DNA from: JABAYQ01 sp018608925
Lineage (GTDB): Bacteria; Bacteroidota; Bacteroidia; Flavobacteriales; UBA7312
Direction of reading: 5' to 3'
NCBI GenBank assembly: GCA_037625715.1
Contig: JASJHQ010000035.1
Location: 65,239-129,238 of the forward strand
DNA length: 64,000 nt
Shown: positions 25,135 to 33,970 of the stretch, in pieces
Numbering within the stretch: position 1 is the stretch's first letter
How the letters are laid out: the number at the start of each line of letters is the position of its first letter
Translations under genes and position numbers: made by a program
Notes under the pieces: model-generated
The model's database searches: none
The model's input: the letters and a program-made list of their open reading frames with translations, nothing else
What the model was told of the DNA's origin: nothing

Positions 25135-26519
25135 AAATTAAATTTGGTACAGACGGATGGCGAGCTATAATAGCTAAAGAATACACGGTTGACAACGTAG
25201 CAAGAGTTTCTATTGCTTGTGGCTTGTGGTTGAAAAAGAAATTTGACAATCCGTCAGTTGTAATTGGTTATGATACTAGGTTTGGAGGTTTGCTATTTGC
25301 TCAAACAACAGCAAATATTCTTTCTTCTATGAATATTAAGGTTTATTTGGCCGACAGCTTTGTATCAACTCCTATGGTCTCTTTAGGTGTTTTAAGCCAA
25401 GAAGCTTCTTTAGGAATAGTAATTACTGCTAGCCACAATCCCCACACTTACAACGGCTTTAAACTCAAGGGAGATTTTGGTGGACCATTACTCCCTGATG
25501 ATATTCAAGATGTGGAAGATTTGATTCCTGATTTAAATCATTTAGATATTGATTCTTTAGATGATAAAAATGTTGAATCGGTAAATCTAGAAGAGCAATA
25601 CCTAAATAGAGCCCAACAATTTTTTGATTTAGATGCGATAGAAAATTCAGGACTAAATTTAGTTTATGATTCTATGTTCGGAGCAGGTCAAAGAGCTATT
25701 CCAGCACTTTTGCCATCTACTACTTTATTACATTGTGTAAATAATCCAGGTTTTAACGGAATTGCTCCAGAGCCAATCCATAGAAACTTATTAGAGCTTT
25801 CTGAGTACATAAAAAACGTAGGAGATGTCGATTGCGCTTTAGCTACTGATGGAGATGCTGATAGAATTGGTCTTTATAATTCCAAGGGTGAGTTTATAGA
25901 TTCTCACCACTTAATTCTTCTTCTAATTCATTATTTGGTGAAGTACAAAGGAATGAGTGGAAAGGTAGTAACTGCTTTTTCTTGTTCTGTTAAAGTAGCA
26001 AAGCTTTGTAAACATTATAATTTAGACCATCAAATTGTAAAGGTTGGTTTTAAATATGTAGCAGGAGTGATGCTTGAAGAAGATTGTTTGCTTGGAGGAG
26101 AAGAGTCAGGTGGAGTTGCTATTAAAGGTCATATTCCTGAAAGAGATGGTATTTGGATGGGATTAGTTATCTGGGAGTATATGGCTAAATCGGGTAAAAG
26201 TATCGAAAGTTTAATACAAGAAGTTTATGATATAGTTGGTGAATTTGCTTTTGAACGTATTGATCTTCATTTAGATAACGATAAGAAAGAAAAGATTGTT
26301 GAGAATTGTAAAAATGGAGTTTACGAATCTTTTGGTGACTTAAAAATTGAAAGGATAGAAAATATAGATGGTTATAAATTCTATTTTGATGAAAATAGTT
26401 GGATAATGATAAGAGCATCCGGAACAGAGCCAGTATTAAGAACCTATGCAGAAGCTAAAACTCAAGCAAAGTGCTTTGAGATTTTAGATAAAGTTCATAA
26501 AAGTCTTTTGCAAGAATAA
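25131..26519 (+). CDS. Phosphoglucomutase/phosphomannomutase family enzyme
   Basis: A 462-residue alpha-D-phosphohexomutase. The phosphoserine is S101 in TASHNPHTYNGFKLKG. The metal loop is TDGDADRIG, the sugar-binding loop GGEESGG, and the C-terminal phosphate-binding site RASGTEPVLRTYAEA. The N-terminus FGTDGWRAII is typical. It may act on glucose-, mannose- or glucosamine-phosphate; the EESGG loop fits glucose/mannose enzymes better than GlmM. It closes the dapF operon and is followed directly by a strong two-way terminator. Confidence 0.93.
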   Translation: MKIKFGTDGWRAIIAKEYTVDNVARVSIACGLWLKKKFDNPSVVIGYDTRFGGLLFAQTTANILSSMNIKVYLADSFVSTPMVSLGVLSQEASLGIVITASHNPHTYNGFKLKGDFGGPLLPDDIQDVEDLIPDLNHLDIDSLDDKNVESVNLEEQYLNRAQQFFDLDAIENSGLNLVYDSMFGAGQRAIPALLPSTTLLHCVNNPGFNGIAPEPIHRNLLELSEYIKNVGDVDCALATDGDADRIGLYNSKGEFIDSHHLILLLIHYLVKYKGMSGKVVTAFSCSVKVAKLCKHYNLDHQIVKVGFKYVAGVMLEEDCLLGGEESGGVAIKGHIPERDGIWMGLVIWEYMAKSGKSIESLIQEVYDIVGEFAFERIDLHLDNDKKEKIVENCKNGVYESFGDLKIERIENIDGYKFYFDENSWIMIRASGTEPVLRTYAEAKTQAKCFEILDKVHKSLLQE

Positions 26520-26520
26520 A

Positions 26521-26554
26521 AAAAAAGCCCTTTCATATCGAAAGGGCTTTTTTT
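26521..26554. terminator. Two-way terminator between the phosphohexomutase and peroxiredoxin
   Basis: Stem GCCCTTTC/GAAAGGGC (26527-26534 and 26540-26547) with loop ATATC. It is flanked by an A-run on the left and seven T on the right, so it works as a hairpin plus U-tract on both strands. It lies 2 bases after the stop of the plus-strand gene and 14 before the stop of the peroxiredoxin. Confidence 0.9.
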
Positions 26555-26567
26555 AATAGATTATTTC

Positions 26568-27197
26568 TTAGTGTTTCGATAGATAGTCTGCAACACCTGC
26601 AAAGTTTTCTTTCATAGCATCATCACCCTTCTTCCAGTTTGCTGGACAAACTTCACCATTTTCTTCAAAATGTTGTAAAGCATCAATCATTCTGATAGCT
26701 TCTTCTACATTTCTTCCTAATGGGAAATTATTTACAATTTGATGCTGAACAACTCCGTTTATATCAATCAAGAATAATCCTCTGAATGCAATCATAGGGC
26801 CTTCTGATTCTAATTCGTCATCATCATTGATGAAGTAATCACCAGCTAAAACACCAAAGTTTTCAGCGATTGTTTTAGAAACATCAGCAACTAAAGGATA
26901 TGTAATACCATTGATTCCACCTTTTTCTTTAGGAACTTGTAGCCAACCCCAGTGACTTTCAGCAGTATCTGTAGAACAAGCTACTACTTTTACGCCTCTA
27001 GATTCAAAATCTTCAAGACGACTTTGAAAAGCATGTAATTCAGAAGGACAAACAAAAGTAAAGTCTTTAGGATAAAAGAAAAACAAAACAGGATTTTTAC
27101 CTACGAATTGATCAAGAGAGAAATCTTTTACCAAATCTCCGCCGTTTAATACTGCTCCTGCAGAAAATGAAGGAGCTTTTTTACCAACTAATACCAT
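26568..27197 (-). CDS. 2-Cys peroxiredoxin (Prx1/AhpC type)
   Basis: A 209-residue thiol peroxidase. The peroxidatic cysteine is C50 in KDFTFVCPSELHAF and the resolving cysteine is C184 in GEVCPANW, so it is a typical 2-Cys enzyme that reduces hydrogen peroxide and organic peroxides. RGLFLIDINGVVQ and NNFPLGRNVEE are further Prx1 marks. No ahpF or thioredoxin gene is adjacent. A TAACTTTG element (minus strand) stands 26 bases upstream, so it has its own promoter. Confidence 0.96.
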   Translation of the reverse strand: MVLVGKKAPSFSAGAVLNGGDLVKDFSLDQFVGKNPVLFFFYPKDFTFVCPSELHAFQSRLEDFESRGVKVVACSTDTAESHWGWLQVPKEKGGINGITYPLVADVSKTIAENFGVLAGDYFINDDDELESEGPMIAFRGLFLIDINGVVQHQIVNNFPLGRNVEEAIRMIDALQHFEENGEVCPANWKKGDDAMKENFAGVADYLSKH

Positions 27198-27223
27198 TTT
27201 TTATTATTTTAAAATTTAAGGAA

Positions 27224-27231
27224 CAAAGTTA
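27224..27231 (-). promoter_or_regulatory. -7 element for the peroxiredoxin gene
   Basis: CAAAGTTA on the plus strand is TAACTTTG on the minus strand, an exact TAnnTTTG, 26 bases upstream of the ATG at 27197. Confidence 0.6.
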
Positions 27232-27273
27232 ACTAAATCATCACTAATATCACGCGCTCCAAACACTAATCTT

Positions 27274-27831
27274 TCAGACTTCGTTATATCTAAAACAATC
27301 GGTTGTATGGTCGTTGATTATACCTGCTGCTTGTAACATAGCATAACAAATAGTACTGCCCATAAATTTAAAACCTCTTTTTTTGAGATCACCACTTATT
27401 TTGTCCGATAAATTTGTTTTTGCTGGAAGATCACTCATTTTGTTAGCTGTGTTTTTTATTGTTTTGTTATTTGTAAATGACCAAATGTACTTGTTGAAGG
27501 ACTCAAATTCTTTTTGAATTTCCATAAATGCCTTTGCATTAGAAACAGTAGAGCGAATTTTTAGCTTATTTCGAATTATTCCTTTGTCTTCCATTAATTC
27601 TAACATTCTAATTTCTTTCATTTTTGAAACTTTTTTTACGTCGAAATTGAAAAATGCTTTCCTAAAACCTTCTCTTTTATGCAGTATGGTTTTCCAACTT
27701 AGTCCGGCTTGAAATGATTCTAAAACAATAAATTCGAACCACTTATGATCGTCCTTAACAGGAACTCCCCATTCTTGGTCGTGGTAAATAATCATAAGTG
27801 GGTCTTTTCCAGTCCATTGACATCTTTTCAT
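27274..27831 (-). CDS. tag: DNA-3-methyladenine glycosylase I
   Basis: A 185-residue base-excision repair enzyme that removes 3-methyladenine. The zinc snap motif is present: C4 and H17 at the N-terminus (RCQWTGKDPLMIIYHDQEWG), and H and C in the C-terminal DHTTDCFRY. LESFQAGLSWKTILHKREGFRKAF and the MGSTICYAMLQAAGIIND block are Tag signatures. It is divergent from ettA, and a 76-base gap follows before the peroxiredoxin gene, which has its own promoter. Confidence 0.95.
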   Translation of the reverse strand: MKRCQWTGKDPLMIIYHDQEWGVPVKDDHKWFEFIVLESFQAGLSWKTILHKREGFRKAFFNFDVKKVSKMKEIRMLELMEDKGIIRNKLKIRSTVSNAKAFMEIQKEFESFNKYIWSFTNNKTIKNTANKMSDLPAKTNLSDKISGDLKKRGFKFMGSTICYAMLQAAGIINDHTTDCFRYNEV

Positions 27832-27894
27832 TTTTCAATAAATTTCTTAAAGTTTTTACTAAAATAACGATATTAGCATTAAATAATTATAGCA

Positions 27895-29580
27895 ATGTCA
27901 GATCAAAAAATAATCTTTTCAATGAATAGGGTAAACAAGTCGTTTGCCTCTAACAATAAGCAAGTTTTAAAAAATATTAACTTATCTTTTTTCTACGGAG
28001 CTAAAATCGGAATTATCGGTTTAAACGGCTCGGGTAAGTCTACTTTATTGAAAATTATTGCTGGAATAGACAATTCCTTTCAGGGAGATGTTCATTTTTC
28101 AAATGATTATTCGATTGGTTATTTAGAGCAAGAGCCTATAATGGATGAGTCCAAAACTGTTCTTGAAATAGTTAAAGAAGGAATGCAAGAGGCAGTAGAT
28201 CTTATTGCAGAATACAATAGTATCAATGATCAATTCGGACTTCCTGAGGTCTATGAAGATGCAGATGCTATGGAGAAGTTAATGGATAAACAAGGTAAAT
28301 TGCAAGATGAGATAGATGCGGTGGGAGCTTGGGATCTAGAAACAAAGCTAAATATCGCAATGGATGCTTTAAGATGTCCTGATAGCGATAAGTCAGTAAA
28401 TGTACTTTCTGGGGGAGAGCGAAGAAGGGTTGCTCTTTGCAGATTGCTATTGAAAGAACCAGATATTTTATTATTAGATGAACCTACTAACCACCTTGAT
28501 GCAGAATCAGTTCATTGGTTAGAGCAACATTTACAACAATACAAAGGAACAGTAATAGCCATAACTCACGATAGGTACTTTTTAGATAATGTGGCGGGTT
28601 GGATATTGGAGTTAGATAGAGGAGAGGGAATACCTTGGAAAGGAAATTATTCTTCATGGTTAGATCAAAAATCAAAAAGATTAGCTGGTGAAGAGAAGCA
28701 AGCTAGCAAAAGAAGAAAAACTTTAGAGCGTGAGCTTGATTGGGTAAGAATGAATCCTAAGGGAAGGCAAGCTAAATCAAAAGCTCGTTTAAATAATTAC
28801 GAAAAACTTTTAGGAGAAGAAAATAGAGAGCAAGAAGAAAAAATAGAATTATATATTCCTCCTGGGCCACGTCTAGGAACGAACGTAATAGAAGCAGTAG
28901 ATGTGTCTAAAGCTTTTGGAGACAAGTTGCTTTATGAAAATTTAAACTTTAAACTTCCACCTGCAGGTATTGTAGGAATAGTTGGTCCCAATGGTGCTGG
29001 TAAAACTACTTTGTTCCGAATGATAATGGGTCAAGAAACAACCGATTCTGGAAGTTTTACTATTGGTGAAACTGTTAAGACTGCTTATGTAGATCAGCAA
29101 CATGCGAACATTGATTTAGAAAAAACTATCTGGGAACAAGTAACTGGTGGAAACGAAATGGTTGAGTTTGGTGGCAAGAAAGTGAATTCACGTTCTTACG
29201 TTTCAAAATTTAATTTTCAAGGATCTGATCAAAATAAAAAAGTTGGAGTTCTTTCGGGTGGAGAGAGAAATAGACTGCATTTAGCCATGACTTTACGAGA
29301 AGAGGGTAACGTTCTTTTGTTAGATGAGCCTACTAATGATTTAGATGTTAATACATTAAGAGCTTTGGAAGAAGGTTTAAATAATTATGGGGGTTGCGCT
29401 GTAATTATATCTCACGATAGATGGTTTTTGGATAGGGTTTGTACCCATATATTAGCTTTTGAAGGTAATTCTCAAGTTTACTTTTTTGAAGGAGGATATA
29501 GCGATTACGAGGAGAATAGGAAGAAGAGACTAGGTGATAGTGGACCAACTAGAATTAAGTACAAAAAACTAGTAAGGTAA
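27895..29580 (+). CDS. ettA: Energy-dependent translational throttle protein EttA (ABC-F ATPase)
   Basis: A 561-residue ABC-F protein with two ATPase domains and no membrane segments. Walker A motifs are GLNGSGKST (about 42-50) and, in the second half, GPNGAGKTT. Signature motifs are LSGGERRRVALC and LSGGERNRLHLA, and both Walker B motifs read LLLDEPTN. An arm insert lies in the first domain, and the linker has RELDWVRMNPKGRQAKSKAR, a hallmark of EttA. EttA binds the ribosomal E site and senses the ATP/ADP ratio. Length fits (E. coli 555). Confidence 0.94.
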   Translation: MSDQKIIFSMNRVNKSFASNNKQVLKNINLSFFYGAKIGIIGLNGSGKSTLLKIIAGIDNSFQGDVHFSNDYSIGYLEQEPIMDESKTVLEIVKEGMQEAVDLIAEYNSINDQFGLPEVYEDADAMEKLMDKQGKLQDEIDAVGAWDLETKLNIAMDALRCPDSDKSVNVLSGGERRRVALCRLLLKEPDILLLDEPTNHLDAESVHWLEQHLQQYKGTVIAITHDRYFLDNVAGWILELDRGEGIPWKGNYSSWLDQKSKRLAGEEKQASKRRKTLERELDWVRMNPKGRQAKSKARLNNYEKLLGEENREQEEKIELYIPPGPRLGTNVIEAVDVSKAFGDKLLYENLNFKLPPAGIVGIVGPNGAGKTTLFRMIMGQETTDSGSFTIGETVKTAYVDQQHANIDLEKTIWEQVTGGNEMVEFGGKKVNSRSYVSKFNFQGSDQNKKVGVLSGGERNRLHLAMTLREEGNVLLLDEPTNDLDVNTLRALEEGLNNYGGCAVIISHDRWFLDRVCTHILAFEGNSQVYFFEGGYSDYEENRKKRLGDSGPTRIKYKKLVR

Positions 29581-29598
29581 TAACTAGTATAAAATCCT

Positions 29599-29606
29599 TA
29601 TATTTG
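29599..29606 (+). promoter_or_regulatory. -7 element directly before the T9SS cargo gene
   Basis: TATATTTG ends three bases before the ATG at 29610. A TTG inside the element is a formal alternative start, but it would lie within the promoter. Confidence 0.5.
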
Positions 29607-29609
29607 AGT

Positions 29610-30968
29610 ATGAATGACATATTCAAATATTCATTTACTTTTCTAATTTGTTTGATATTTCCATTTCTATCTTTTAGTCAATGTGAAGTAATTCTTACAG
29701 ATACTTTTGTTTGTCATTTCGGCAACAACCTTACTTTGACCCCTGAAATTGAGGGTTCATCCATCACTAGTGATTACAGAGTAGACATATTGCCTTTTAA
29801 TTATGTTGAACATCAGAACTCGAATATGATTGAGCTTCAGGATGATGACATTAGTCAAGCGATAGATATCGGTTTCGATTTTGAGTTTTATGGTAATAAG
29901 TTTACTCAAATTTATATTGGTTCTAATGGTTGGATTAGTTTTGTTCCAAATCAATCTATAAACTACTTATCTGCCCCAATTCCATCTTTAGAATTATCTG
30001 TTCCAAAAAACGCAATTTTTGCAGCTTGGGAAGATTGGAATCCTGATATAGGTGGCACAATTTCTTATGAATTATTTGAAGATGAGGATAGCAGTTATTT
30101 TGTTGTTTCTTTCGAAAACTTATCGCATTATTTATGTGGAAGTAATTTTGAAACCCAAGGTTCTTTTCAAATTGTCTTGAGTCAAGCAGATTATTCGATT
30201 AATACAAATATTATAAACAAATCAAGTTGTTTGACAGTGCCTTCCCTTCAAGGTGTTATTAATGAAGATGGCAGTAGAGCCGTAGCACTCGAAGGAAGAA
30301 ATTCTACCATTTGGAGTTCTAATTTTCATTCTTCTAAATTTACTCCTTCCAATAATTCGTATTTTAATTGGTTAGTGGACGATATTGTTCTTTACCAACA
30401 AGATTCTTTTAGTTTAAATTTCTACAGTAATCAGGATGTGGTTTTACAGTATTGGGATGATTTAGGCTGTTATTCAGAAGTTGATTTTACAGTTTCTGTT
30501 TTGCCCGAATATAATCTTACCATCGAAAGAGTTGGCGATGTTCTTTATAGTTCAATTGTTGATGAAAATTTTTCCTATCAATGGTTTTTTGAAAATGAAG
30601 AACTAGAAGGTGAAACCAATCAATTTACAACATTGAATGAAGAAGGTTATTATTATGTTCTGCTTCAAAACTTAGAAAATGGTTGTTACTATAATTCTAG
30701 AGTTCATTTATATGTTACGGCTAGTATTATAGAAAATGACAATTCACTGATTAAAACATTCCCACAGCCTTCTAACGGATCTTTTAGTGTCAATAGTGAT
30801 AAGGAAGTATCATTGTTGCAAGTGTACGATAATAAAGGCGTTTTGGTTGATGAGATACTCAGTCCTTCGGAAAATAGTTTTCAACTGAGTTTAAGTTCTG
30901 GAATTTACTTTGCTCATTTCTACATACAAAACAAAAAGTACTTTAGTAGATTAGTTATTTCTAACTAA
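29610..30968 (+). CDS. Secreted protein with C-terminal T9SS type A sorting domain
   Basis: A 452-residue protein. It has a Sec signal (hydrophobic residues about 8-22, ending LSFSQC). Next comes a beta-rich domain with IDIGFDFEFYGNKFTQIYIGSNGWISF, reminiscent of nidogen-like or adhesin modules. A PKD/Ig-like middle follows, and the end is a type A sorting domain (FPQPSNGSFSVNSDKEVSLLQVYD to GIYFAHFYIQNKKYFSRLVIS). Such cargo crosses the outer membrane by the T9SS and is released or attached to the surface. Its function is unknown. The end overlaps the lptF/G gene by 18 bases; a 9-bp hairpin at 30972-30996 may help termination. Confidence 0.88.
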   Translation: MNDIFKYSFTFLICLIFPFLSFSQCEVILTDTFVCHFGNNLTLTPEIEGSSITSDYRVDILPFNYVEHQNSNMIELQDDDISQAIDIGFDFEFYGNKFTQIYIGSNGWISFVPNQSINYLSAPIPSLELSVPKNAIFAAWEDWNPDIGGTISYELFEDEDSSYFVVSFENLSHYLCGSNFETQGSFQIVLSQADYSINTNIINKSSCLTVPSLQGVINEDGSRAVALEGRNSTIWSSNFHSSKFTPSNNSYFNWLVDDIVLYQQDSFSLNFYSNQDVVLQYWDDLGCYSEVDFTVSVLPEYNLTIERVGDVLYSSIVDENFSYQWFFENEELEGETNQFTTLNEEGYYYVLLQNLENGCYYNSRVHLYVTASIIENDNSLIKTFPQPSNGSFSVNSDKEVSLLQVYDNKGVLVDEILSPSENSFQLSLSSGIYFAHFYIQNKKYFSRLVISN

Positions 30969-32357
30969 TTTTAAAACTTTCATTTTTAAAGTTTTATATG
31001 TTTTCAGTCCAAATAAGTTGCTATCTGTAGTGGCTAGATAGGTCAAGTATATTCCAATAGGAAGGAGTAGAAAATTAGAGGCCCACATACCTTCAAAGGA
31101 GCTTATATTAGCGCCTTCCTTCGCCATTTTCTCACCCGTTACAGAAACAGTGTGGTAAATAATAAAGAAGCCCACAGAAACTATTACGGGCATTCCAAAT
31201 CCACCTTTCCTGATAATCGAGCCAAGAGGGGCCCCTATTAAAAACAGAACAATACATGCGAAAGCAAGAGAAAGTTTTCTATGCCATTCTATCTTATGTT
31301 TTATAATAATCCCATTTCGGTATTTAAGATCATTTTCATGACTCTCAAGTGTAGATTTAACTTGTTTAGCTAGCTTAATTGCAGACTTTTCAAACCTTGA
31401 TTTAGAGTTTGTTTTTCTGTTAATTTTCTCAATATTTGTTATTTGAGAAGAGTCTATAGATATTTTTTGCGTTAAGTCATTAAAGTATTTCTTAGCTATA
31501 AAGGTTTGTTTGCCATTAATGGAATCAATTGCATTGCTTAGCTGATAGTTGGTCATCATCGCGTAATGATTTCGATATAAGTTTTTGCTACTTTTTTTCA
31601 TACCAAAATCAGAAATATCAAACCTTAGTATTTCTTTTTTAAAATGAACTCTTTGAAAAGGGTGGTTTTTGTTTTTAGAGTTTCGTTTCAGGTAGTGAGG
31701 ATTGATTTCATGGTAGCTATATCCATTTTCAAGAGCAATTATAAAATACTGTTCATTAGAAGATAGGTACATTTTCCCTTTTTCAGAAATAATTACTTTA
31801 TTATTTCCTTCTTTGTCATTATGATCATAAATCATTATTCCTGTTAAATCAATTCCGTTTTCATCTTTAGAATCGATTTTTATGCTAAATCCTTTTAGTC
31901 CATTGTAAAAAACACCTTCCTTAATATTCAGAGCTGGTTTTTGTTTTCTAATATCGTATAGTAAGGTTCCGGCTTTTAGATTTGCAATCGGCATTACGTA
32001 ATTTGAAAATAAAAAAGAGCTTATGCCTAAAAAAACAATTAATATCCCAAGAGGGTACATACATTTTTTAAGTGAAATCCCGGCTGACTTAATTGCTAGT
32101 AGCTCGTTTTTCTCACCAATATTTCCAAAGGTCATTATGGATGATAGCAAGATAGATATGGGCAGGGCTAAGGGAACAAATCTTGCCGAAGCATAGAATA
32201 GTAGTTGAAGTATGGTGTAGGTGTCTAAACCTTTCCCAACAAGGTCGTCAATGTATTTCCAAAGAAATTGCATCAACAATAAAAATATAGCAATGAAGAA
32301 TGTAAATATAAATGGGCCTAAAAAAGACTTAATAAAGAATAAATAAAGCTTTTTCAT
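30951..32357 (-). CDS. LptF/LptG family permease (lipopolysaccharide export)
   Basis: A 468-residue YjgP/YjgQ protein. It has an N-terminal membrane helix (FIFTFFIAIFLLLMQFLWKYI), two further helices by residue 125, a large extracytoplasmic beta-jellyroll domain (about 130-360), then three C-terminal helices ending in LLPIGIYLTYLATTDS. The E-L-AIKSAGISLKKCMYPL coupling region contacts the ATPase LptB in this family. The central domain is longer than in E. coli (about 360 residues total), as is common in Bacteroidota. LptF versus LptG cannot be assigned. It is last in the dnaA operon. Confidence 0.9.
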   Translation of the reverse strand: MKKLYLFFIKSFLGPFIFTFFIAIFLLLMQFLWKYIDDLVGKGLDTYTILQLLFYASARFVPLALPISILLSSIMTFGNIGEKNELLAIKSAGISLKKCMYPLGILIVFLGISSFLFSNYVMPIANLKAGTLLYDIRKQKPALNIKEGVFYNGLKGFSIKIDSKDENGIDLTGIMIYDHNDKEGNNKVIISEKGKMYLSSNEQYFIIALENGYSYHEINPHYLKRNSKNKNHPFQRVHFKKEILRFDISDFGMKKSSKNLYRNHYAMMTNYQLSNAIDSINGKQTFIAKKYFNDLTQKISIDSSQITNIEKINRKTNSKSRFEKSAIKLAKQVKSTLESHENDLKYRNGIIIKHKIEWHRKLSLAFACIVLFLIGAPLGSIIRKGGFGMPVIVSVGFFIIYHTVSVTGEKMAKEGANISSFEGMWASNFLLLPIGIYLTYLATTDSNLFGLKTYKTLKMKVLKLVRNN

Positions 32358-32365
32358 TTAAAATA

Positions 32366-32743
32366 CTATGAGCCAATAGTACTTTTTAATTTGTCAATTT
32401 GAACGTCCCAAAGCTGTTCTGCATCTTCTCTGTCTGATTCGTCATCTGCAAAATCAGTTATAATTAAAGAAACATCGCTCGTTAATTCATCAATTTGAAT
32501 TAAAAACTCAAAGTATTCATCTTCAGAAGAGTCTAGCCATTGAAAACGAATAAATGAATCTTTCTTTTTATTGATTAATGTAGCTTGTTGTTGGCTTCCT
32601 TCCCAGGTGAATGTATAAATACCTTCTCTATTCGAATTAACATCATTTGCAAACCATTCAGAAAGGCCGCTTAATGTGCTAAGTCTTGCGTACAAAATTT
32701 TAATGGAAGATTGAATAGGATATTCTAAAGAGTACTTAATCAT
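32366..32743 (-). CDS. START-like / SRPBCC domain protein (AHSA1-like)
   Basis: A 125-residue single-domain protein with the helix-grip pattern: an N-terminal strand, RLSTLSGLSEWFANDV, the TFTWEGSQQQATLI and FIRFQWLDSSEDEYFEFLI strands, and a C-terminal helix EDAEQLWDVQIDKLKSTI. It fits the START-like family common in Bacteroidota; ligand unknown. It lies 8 bases before the LptF/G gene and 65 after the RsmI-like gene, so it may be made from the same transcript. Confidence 0.8.
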   Translation of the reverse strand: MIKYSLEYPIQSSIKILYARLSTLSGLSEWFANDVNSNREGIYTFTWEGSQQQATLINKKKDSFIRFQWLDSSEDEYFEFLIQIDELTSDVSLIITDFADDESDREDAEQLWDVQIDKLKSTIGS

Positions 32744-32808
32744 TATTCAGGTTGTTGAAGTTAGCTATAACGCAATTATAAAGAAAATTAAACGATAATT
32801 CGTTATAA

Positions 32809-33519
32809 TTAGTATTTATGTATTAAAAAAACTGATGGTTTTTTGTGAAGATCAATTTTACTATTCTTCCATTCTTTAGCCTTCATTCTTATTATTTTTT
32901 CGCTATCCATAGTTAGATTAGTTGCAACTACAATTTCTGTTTCTCCATTGCATACCTGGCTTAGGTCTTCAATCATGTGATTGTTTCTAAATGGTGTTTC
33001 AATAAAGATTTGAGTTTGTTGATTCTTTAAAGATAAATTTTCAAGATTTTGAATTGCCTTTTTTCTTTCTTGCCTGTCTCTAGGAAGATAGCCGTTAAAG
33101 CAAAAGTTTTGACCGTTCATTCCTGAGGCCATTAGTGCAAGTAGGATGGAGGATGGCCCTACAATTGGCTTTACTTTTATCTTGTTTTTATGTGCAATGC
33201 TAACTATGTCTGCTCCAGGATCTGCAACTCCAGGAACTCCGGCTTCAGATAGTAGACCAACGTTTTCACCTTCTTTTGTGGGTTCTAAAAAAGCAGGTAT
33301 TTCTTGTGGGTCAGTATGTTTGTTGAGTTCGAAAAATATTAAGTCATCAATTTTCGTTTCTATTCCGGCCTTAATCAAAAACCTTCTGGCACTTCTAACA
33401 TTCTCGACGATATAATAATTACAATTATTAATTACTTCTTTGATGTAAGAAGGAATTACTTGATTGATTTGTTCTCCACCTAGTGAACATGGTATAAGAA
33501 ATAAAGTTCCTTTAGACAT
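32809..33519 (-). CDS. RsmI-like SAM-dependent methyltransferase (tetrapyrrole methylase fold)
   Basis: A 236-residue protein. Its GLLSEAGVPGVADPGADIV and VGPSSILLALMASGMNGQNFCFNGYLPRDR blocks match RsmI, which 2'-O-methylates C1402 of 16S rRNA. The N-terminal part differs from the standard GTLYVVATPIGN start (here TLFLIPCSLGGEQ), and the protein is about 50 residues shorter than E. coli RsmI. It is the divergent paralogue type frequent in Bacteroidota, and its true RNA target is uncertain. It overlaps the phosphatase gene by 8 bases. Confidence 0.82.
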   Translation of the reverse strand: MSKGTLFLIPCSLGGEQINQVIPSYIKEVINNCNYYIVENVRSARRFLIKAGIETKIDDLIFFELNKHTDPQEIPAFLEPTKEGENVGLLSEAGVPGVADPGADIVSIAHKNKIKVKPIVGPSSILLALMASGMNGQNFCFNGYLPRDRQERKKAIQNLENLSLKNQQTQIFIETPFRNNHMIEDLSQVCNGETEIVVATNLTMDSEKIIRMKAKEWKNSKIDLHKKPSVFLIHKY

Positions 33520-33946
33520 CTAGTTTTTTTACAATTAATTGACATTCATTATATATGATTTTGAATACTTCTTCAAAACCATCTTCTTTGCCGAAATAAG
33601 GGTCAGGCACATCCATTTCGTTGCTTAAAAATAATTTAACTTTTTTTAAGTGTTCCGGATTCTGACTTTTCTTTAAAACATTTTTATAATTATCCTTATC
33701 CATTGTTAAGATAAGGTCAAAGTTTTCGAAATCATCTGAATTGAATTGTCTTGCTCTCAATGAATTTAGGTCGAAGCCATGTTCTTTGGCTTTATTTATC
33801 ATTCGAGTATCTGGCAATGAGTCAATATGGTAGTCAGAAGTTCCTGCTGAGTCAACAATAATTTTATCGCTGCTTATAGAATTCAGTATTGCATCGGCAA
33901 GTGGAGACCTACAAATATTTCCTAAGCATACCATTAATATTTTCAT
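33512..33946 (-). CDS. Low-molecular-weight protein-tyrosine phosphatase
   Basis: A 144-residue phosphatase with the active-site loop VCLGNICRSP (C7 nucleophile, R13). The general-acid aspartate is in VPDPYFG near residue 118. ILTMDKDNY is a further mark. Such enzymes can act on tyrosine kinases controlling polysaccharide export, but no such kinase is encoded nearby. Here it is the second gene of the dnaA operon, 24 bases after dnaA and overlapping the RsmI-like gene by 8. Confidence 0.93.
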   Translation of the reverse strand: MKILMVCLGNICRSPLADAILNSISSDKIIVDSAGTSDYHIDSLPDTRMINKAKEHGFDLNSLRARQFNSDDFENFDLILTMDKDNYKNVLKKSQNPEHLKKVKLFLSNEMDVPDPYFGKEDGFEEVFKIIYNECQLIVKKLDV

Positions 33947-33970
33947 GGTAATCGGATTTAGCTTAGTCTA

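Noticed and set aside
30972..30996. Hairpin TAAAACTTT/AAAGTTTTA as a terminator of the T9SS cargo gene
   Set aside because: The 9-bp stem is nearly all A/T, lies in the coding end of the LptF/G gene and has no clear T-tract after it; possible but too weak to list as a terminator.
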